Source: Pseudomonadota bacterium (GTDB lineage: Bacteria; Myxococcota; Myxococcia; Myxococcales; Anaeromyxobacteraceae). From it: a DNA stretch of 17,195 bases. How positions within the stretch are numbered: the stretch's first letter is position 1; the number at the start of each line of letters is the position of its first letter. The notes below the pieces were generated by a model. The model was not told the origin of the DNA. It saw nothing but the letters and a program-made list of their open reading frames with translations, and made no database searches. The translations under genes and the position numbers were made by a program. The stretch is taken from positions 1 through 17,195 of the forward strand of contig JAEYZK010000138.1 in the NCBI GenBank assembly GCA_023428085.1. Direction: 5' to 3'. Positions 14,690-17,195 of the stretch are shown here, in pieces.

Positions 14690-15193
14690 TCAGTTGATCT
14701 CCACCTTCCCGCCCCGGATCTTCTGCACCGCGTCCGCCTGCGTGACGACGTTCACCCCGCGCAGGACCACCTTCCCGTCCGCGCGCAGCGTGAGCGAGGC
14801 CTTCCCGCAGCGGAGCACGACCTCCTCGCGCCCCTCCAGCTCCACCCGCCTCCCGTCCACGCGCGCCACCTTCTGCGCCGCGGGGAGCGGACCTGCGAGC
14901 AGGGCGTCGATCATCGGCGTCGCGGACCGGAGCACCGCGACCAGCACCGGGCGCGCGGGGTCGCCGCCCTCGAAGAGGAGCAGCGCGTCCTGCTTCTCGC
15001 GGGCGGCCCGCTCGAGCGCGGCCTCGTCGATCGCGGCCGAGACGCGGCAGGTGAGCGATCCGCGGCGGTTGCCCTCGAAGTCGACGCAGACCTCGCCGCG
15101 GGTGAAGGCGACCACGCGGCCCACGCGCGGGCCCTCGATCCGTACGGCCGGCTCGAGCGCGACGACCTCGGCCTTCTTCCCGCGGGCGCGCAC
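14690..15193 (-). CDS. DUF6484-type protein with VgrG/gp5-tail-like C-terminus
   Basis: The protein is 167 residues. Residues ~20-90 fit the DUF6484 pattern: G-R-V-V-A-F, then V-S-A-A-I, and L-L-L-F-E-G-G-D-P-A-R-P-V-L-V. The C-terminal ~45 residues (L-R-C-G-K-A-S-L-T-L-R-A-D-G-K-V-V-L-R-G, ending G-G-K-V-E-I-N) look like the short beta-helix repeats at the tip of VgrG/T4 gp5. That suggests a spike extension or an adaptor docking on the spike. The start is GTG 15193, one base after the PAAR-like gene stop, with AAGGAC about eight bases upstream. It ends one base before the ketosynthase-like start. The protein is acidic and cytoplasmic by appearance. The function is inferred from context. Confidence 0.72.
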   Translation of the reverse strand: MRARGKKAEVVALEPAVRIEGPRVGRVVAFTRGEVCVDFEGNRRGSLTCRVSAAIDEAALERAAREKQDALLLFEGGDPARPVLVAVLRSATPMIDALLAGPLPAAQKVARVDGRRVELEGREEVVLRCGKASLTLRADGKVVLRGVNVVTQADAVQKIRGGKVEIN

Positions 15194-15194
15194 G

Positions 15195-15656
15195 CTACAG
15201 GTCCTTCTTGCAGACGAGGCACTTCGACTTCGCGGCCCGCTTGCCGAGCGCGATCACCGGCCCCTGGAGCACCGGGAACGGCGGCGTGTTCTTCTTGTTG
15301 TGCAGCATGAGGTCGAAGGAGCGCGGCGTCCCCTTCCCCTCGATCTTCACGTCGAACGAGCAGTTCACGAACTCGGCCTTGTTCCGGCTCGTGTTGGAGA
15401 GGATCCCTCCGACCCTGCCCGGCTCGTCGCCCATCGACTTCTTGAAGGTCGAGGTCTTCACGCAGATGGGCTTCCCCTCGGCCTTCACCTTCTTCGAGCC
15501 CTTGTCGGTGTCCTTCGAGCGGGCGATGTTCGGGTACGGGATCGGGACCGGGCCGCCCGGGCTCGGCGTCTTGCACACGTCGGGGAACGCGATGGTCGTC
15601 CCGTTCGTGTCCTTGTTCACGATCCGCAGCTTGTTGGCGCCGACCGACGTTCCCAT
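15195..15656 (-). CDS. DUF4150 PAAR-like spike-tip protein
   Basis: The protein is 153 residues. It has the DUF4150 hallmark P-D-V-C-K-T-P-S-P-G-G-P-V-P-I-P-Y-P-N at residues 25-43, then G-D-E-P-G...G-G-I-L-S-N near 76-88 and a C-terminal F-D-L-M-L-H-N-K-K-N-T. This family is a PAAR-like cap that sharpens the VgrG spike and links effectors to it. The end is odd: a C146-x-x-C149 pair among lysines, with two more Cys at 28 and 65, possibly a metal or disulfide site. The start is ATG 15656, with GGAGGGG just upstream, 25 bases after the DUF2169 gene. No toxin domain is fused to it, so the effector must be carried by a separate chain, most likely the AHH protein of this operon. Confidence 0.88.
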   Translation of the reverse strand: MGTSVGANKLRIVNKDTNGTTIAFPDVCKTPSPGGPVPIPYPNIARSKDTDKGSKKVKAEGKPICVKTSTFKKSMGDEPGRVGGILSNTSRNKAEFVNCSFDVKIEGKGTPRSFDLMLHNKKNTPPFPVLQGPVIALGKRAAKSKCLVCKKDL

Positions 15657-15681
15657 GTCCCCTCCCCGGAGGAACCCCAGT

Positions 15682-16731
15682 CTACGCCGCCCCGGCCGCC
15701 GCTGGCGACTGCTCCGCGGCCCCCCCGACCTCGATCGTCCGCACCTCGGTCGGCTCCCGCCGCAGCACGAGCTCGCCCCGCCAGTACAGGAAGACCTTCC
15801 GCGCGTCCGTGTCGATGACCACCGTGTCGAGCCGCGTCGGGACCGACGCGTCGGCCTCTCCGGCGCGCTCGACGATCACGCGCGGCGCCTCCACCCCCGG
15901 CAGCCGGAACGCGTACCCGCCTGCCGCCGCCACGCCGCTCACCAGCACCTGCTCGTCCCCCCGCAGGTGGCCGGCGGCCACGAGCCCGGGCGACGCCGCG
16001 CAGAGGAACCGCCGGTCGAAGTCCTTCGGCAACAGCGGCGCGCGCTCCTCCTGCCAGCGCGCGTCGTAGGTCCCCGCGAACTTCACCCGCGGCTCCCAGT
16101 TCGGCGAGGTGAACCCGAAGCCGGCGGGCGGCGGCCGATCGCCCCAGCCGCGGAACGGCCGCGCCGGGTCCTCGAGGTTCGGGCACGGGAGGCCGTCCTC
16201 GTAGCCGTCGCTGCTCGCGCGGTAGCCGACGCCGACGGGGTTCCGGGGCTCGAAGGTGTGCTTGCGCTCGTCGGGGTGCGAGCGATCCCAGCCGCCGAAG
16301 GCGCGCTCCCACTGGAGCGGGATCGCCTCGAACGCCGCGGGCCGCGACATGCCCACGCCGCCGACGGAGCGGTAGAAGACGCGATCTCCCAGCACGCGGA
16401 CGCCCTTCCGGAGCGGCCCGACCTGGAGCGCCACCAGGAGCTCGGTCGTGCCGGACCGCGGGGCGACGGCGCTGCCCACGAGGACGACGTCGGTCGCGGG
16501 CTTGGGGAGCGTCCCCTCCGGCTCGTACCGCCAGCTCGCCACCTCGGGATCGCCGTTGGGCGCTCCCTCGAAGAGGGGCGGCCGCTGCTCCTCGGCGAGG
16601 GTGAGGGCCGTGGCGCCGATGTCGTAGGTCGCCTTGACGAGCGGCACGAGCAACGGCCGGCCCTCCTCGTCGGCGACGAAGACCGGCTCGAACGCGAACG
16701 GCGTCGCGTTCTCGACCGCGGGGTGTCCCAT
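15682..16731 (-). CDS. DUF2169 T6SS effector adaptor/chaperone
   Basis: The protein is 349 residues and matches the DUF2169 pattern well. It has an N-terminal E-N-A-T-P-F and L-V-K-A-T-Y-D-I, then W-E-R-A-F-G-G-W-D (141-149), R-N-P-V-G-V-G-Y (163-170), L-P-C-P-N-L-E-D-P (181-189), and N-W-E-P-R...A-G-T-Y-D-x-x-W. A DUF2169 protein in Agrobacterium is needed for delivery of a T6SS DNase effector, so a loading role is expected here. It is the first gene of the effector operon. The start is ATG 16731. No ribosome binding site is visible and a TAGGAT box lies only a few bases upstream on this strand, so the mRNA may be nearly leaderless (speculative). The last ~15 residues are Ala/Pro-rich and probably disordered. 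Confidence 0.88.
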   Translation of the reverse strand: MGHPAVENATPFAFEPVFVADEEGRPLLVPLVKATYDIGATALTLAEEQRPPLFEGAPNGDPEVASWRYEPEGTLPKPATDVVLVGSAVAPRSGTTELLVALQVGPLRKGVRVLGDRVFYRSVGGVGMSRPAAFEAIPLQWERAFGGWDRSHPDERKHTFEPRNPVGVGYRASSDGYEDGLPCPNLEDPARPFRGWGDRPPPAGFGFTSPNWEPRVKFAGTYDARWQEERAPLLPKDFDRRFLCAASPGLVAAGHLRGDEQVLVSGVAAAGGYAFRLPGVEAPRVIVERAGEADASVPTRLDTVVIDTDARKVFLYWRGELVLRREPTEVRTIEVGGAAEQSPAAAGAA

Positions 16732-16805
16732 ACGCCGGCGATCCTACCAGATCCGCCGTGGGTCCTTGGCCCGGGGCCGGCTTCCGCCGAGAATGGCGCC
16801 CGGCC
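16732..16805. promoter_or_regulatory. Divergent intergenic region, probable promoters for effector operon and FHA gene
   Basis: These 74 bases separate the divergent DUF2169 and FHA genes and are the only place in the window where two operons start apart. On the + strand, 16766-16782 matches the sigma-54 consensus at 14 of 17 positions, with GG at 16768-16769 and GC at 16780-16781 (N10 spacing). It would initiate just before the ATG at 16806. The same bases form a GC palindrome (GGCCC-G-GGGCC), and GG-N10-GC is easy to hit in GC-rich DNA. That the region contains promoters is likely; the sigma-54 assignment is weak. Confidence 0.35.
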
Positions 16806-17195
16806 ATGGCCCTCGACGACGACTCCCCCGGCCCGGAGACCCGGAGCCGCGCCCCACGCGCGGTCCTCGCGCGCGCCGTCTCGGGGCGCACCCGCGCGCC
16901 CGAGATGCGCTTCACGCGCGCCTTCACGATCGGCTCCTCGACGGAGGCCGACTTCCAGCTCCTCGAGCCGGGCGTGGCGCCGTCGCACGCCGAGGTCCTC
17001 CCGGACGGCATCCTCTGGTGGATCCGGGATCTCTCCTCGACCGGCACGAGGGTGAACGGCGCCCGCGCCTCGATGGTCCCGCTCCGGGACGGCGCGGAGC
17101 TGGAGCTCGGCCCCGGCGGCCCGCGCGTGCGGCTCGACCTCGTCGCCGTCGAGCGGCCGCAGCCCCTCGTCCCCGGCGGCGACACGCAGGCGGTG
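16806..17195 (+). CDS. FHA-domain protein, N-terminal part (3' end outside window)
   Basis: 130 codons are seen and the frame is still open at the window end. Residues ~40-112 form an FHA fold: F-T-I-G-S at 40-44, V-A-P-S-H-A-E-V at 57-64, D-L-S-S-T-G-T-R-V-N-G at 75-85, then L-R-D-G-A-E-L-E-L-G. Of the usual phosphothreonine contacts, the Arg after I-G is Ser, the Ser of S-x-x-H is Ala58, and the Asn of the N-G-T loop is Thr79. The structural G43, H61 and N84-G85 remain. A Pro/Gly-rich stretch after residue 117 suggests a linker to another domain. T6SS loci often carry FHA proteins that act with kinase and phosphatase partners. The start is ATG 16806; no clear ribosome binding site is seen. 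Confidence 0.8.
   Translation, partial: MALDDDSPGPETRSRAPRAVLARAVSGRTRAPEMRFTRAFTIGSSTEADFQLLEPGVAPSHAEVLPDGILWWIRDLSSTGTRVNGARASMVPLRDGAELELGPGGPRVRLDLVAVERPQPLVPGGDTQAV

Noticed and set aside
15657..15681. Small CCTCC/GGAGG hairpin over the ribosome binding site of the PAAR-like gene
   Set aside because: The loop would be only about two bases, and such pairings arise easily around a GGAGG site in GC-rich DNA.
15208..17055. Long open frame on the + strand across the DUF4150 and DUF2169 genes
   Set aside because: It is an Arg/Pro/Gly-rich shadow of GC-rich genes on the other strand, with no family motifs. The - strand genes there match known families.
1..17195. CRISPR arrays, tRNA/rRNA genes, insertion sequences or integrases
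   Set aside because: No short regularly spaced repeats, RNA-gene signatures, transposase motifs or terminal inverted repeats were recognised. The duplication at 9334-13306 has no mobile-element ends.

Overview
The window is one end of a type VI secretion system (T6SS) locus from a very GC-rich bacterium. By eye the core genes have G/C at nearly every third codon position. The gene families point to Myxococcota, perhaps an Anaeromyxobacter-like organism. Those families are a TIGR02270-type HEAT-like protein, a DUF2169/DUF4150/DUF6484/ketosynthase-like accessory block, and AHH nuclease modules with Imm11- and Imm49-type immunity genes. The taxonomic call is inference; there is no rRNA or marker gene here.

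Region 1 (1-9337, + strand) is a compact structural operon: the end of tagF, then tssA, tssB, tssC, hcp (tssD), tssE, tssF, tssG and a HEAT-like gene. TssB/TssC form the contractile sheath, Hcp the inner tube, and TssA, E, F and G the baseplate and assembly factors. Most genes overlap or nearly touch. The exceptions are the gaps on each side of hcp, each of which holds a strong hairpin. tssH, tssI, tssJ, tssK, tssL and tssM are not in the window and presumably lie to the left.

Region 2 (9334-16731, - strand, read right to left) is an effector operon. It runs: DUF2169 adaptor, DUF4150 PAAR-like protein, DUF6484 protein with a VgrG/gp5-tail-like end, a ketosynthase-like protein that has lost its catalytic residues, an AHH-family nuclease effector, an Imm11-like protein and an Imm49-like protein. 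The last three genes are followed by a second, tandem copy of the module at an offset of about 2.0 kb. In that copy the toxin is an N-terminally truncated fragment with no start codon, while both immunity genes are intact. This looks like an orphan toxin/immunity cassette. The two copies are mosaic: one 151-bp block in the Imm11 genes is almost identical, while the adjacent segment is strongly diverged.

Region 3 (16806 to the window end, + strand) is the start of an FHA-domain protein transcribed divergently from the effector operon. With tagF at the other end of the window, it suggests control through the threonine-phosphorylation pathway, although this FHA domain lacks several canonical phosphothreonine-contact residues.

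The least understood part is the effector-loading cassette: split spike parts plus a dead thiolase-fold protein, feeding an effector locus that appears to hold a silent alternative toxin tip.
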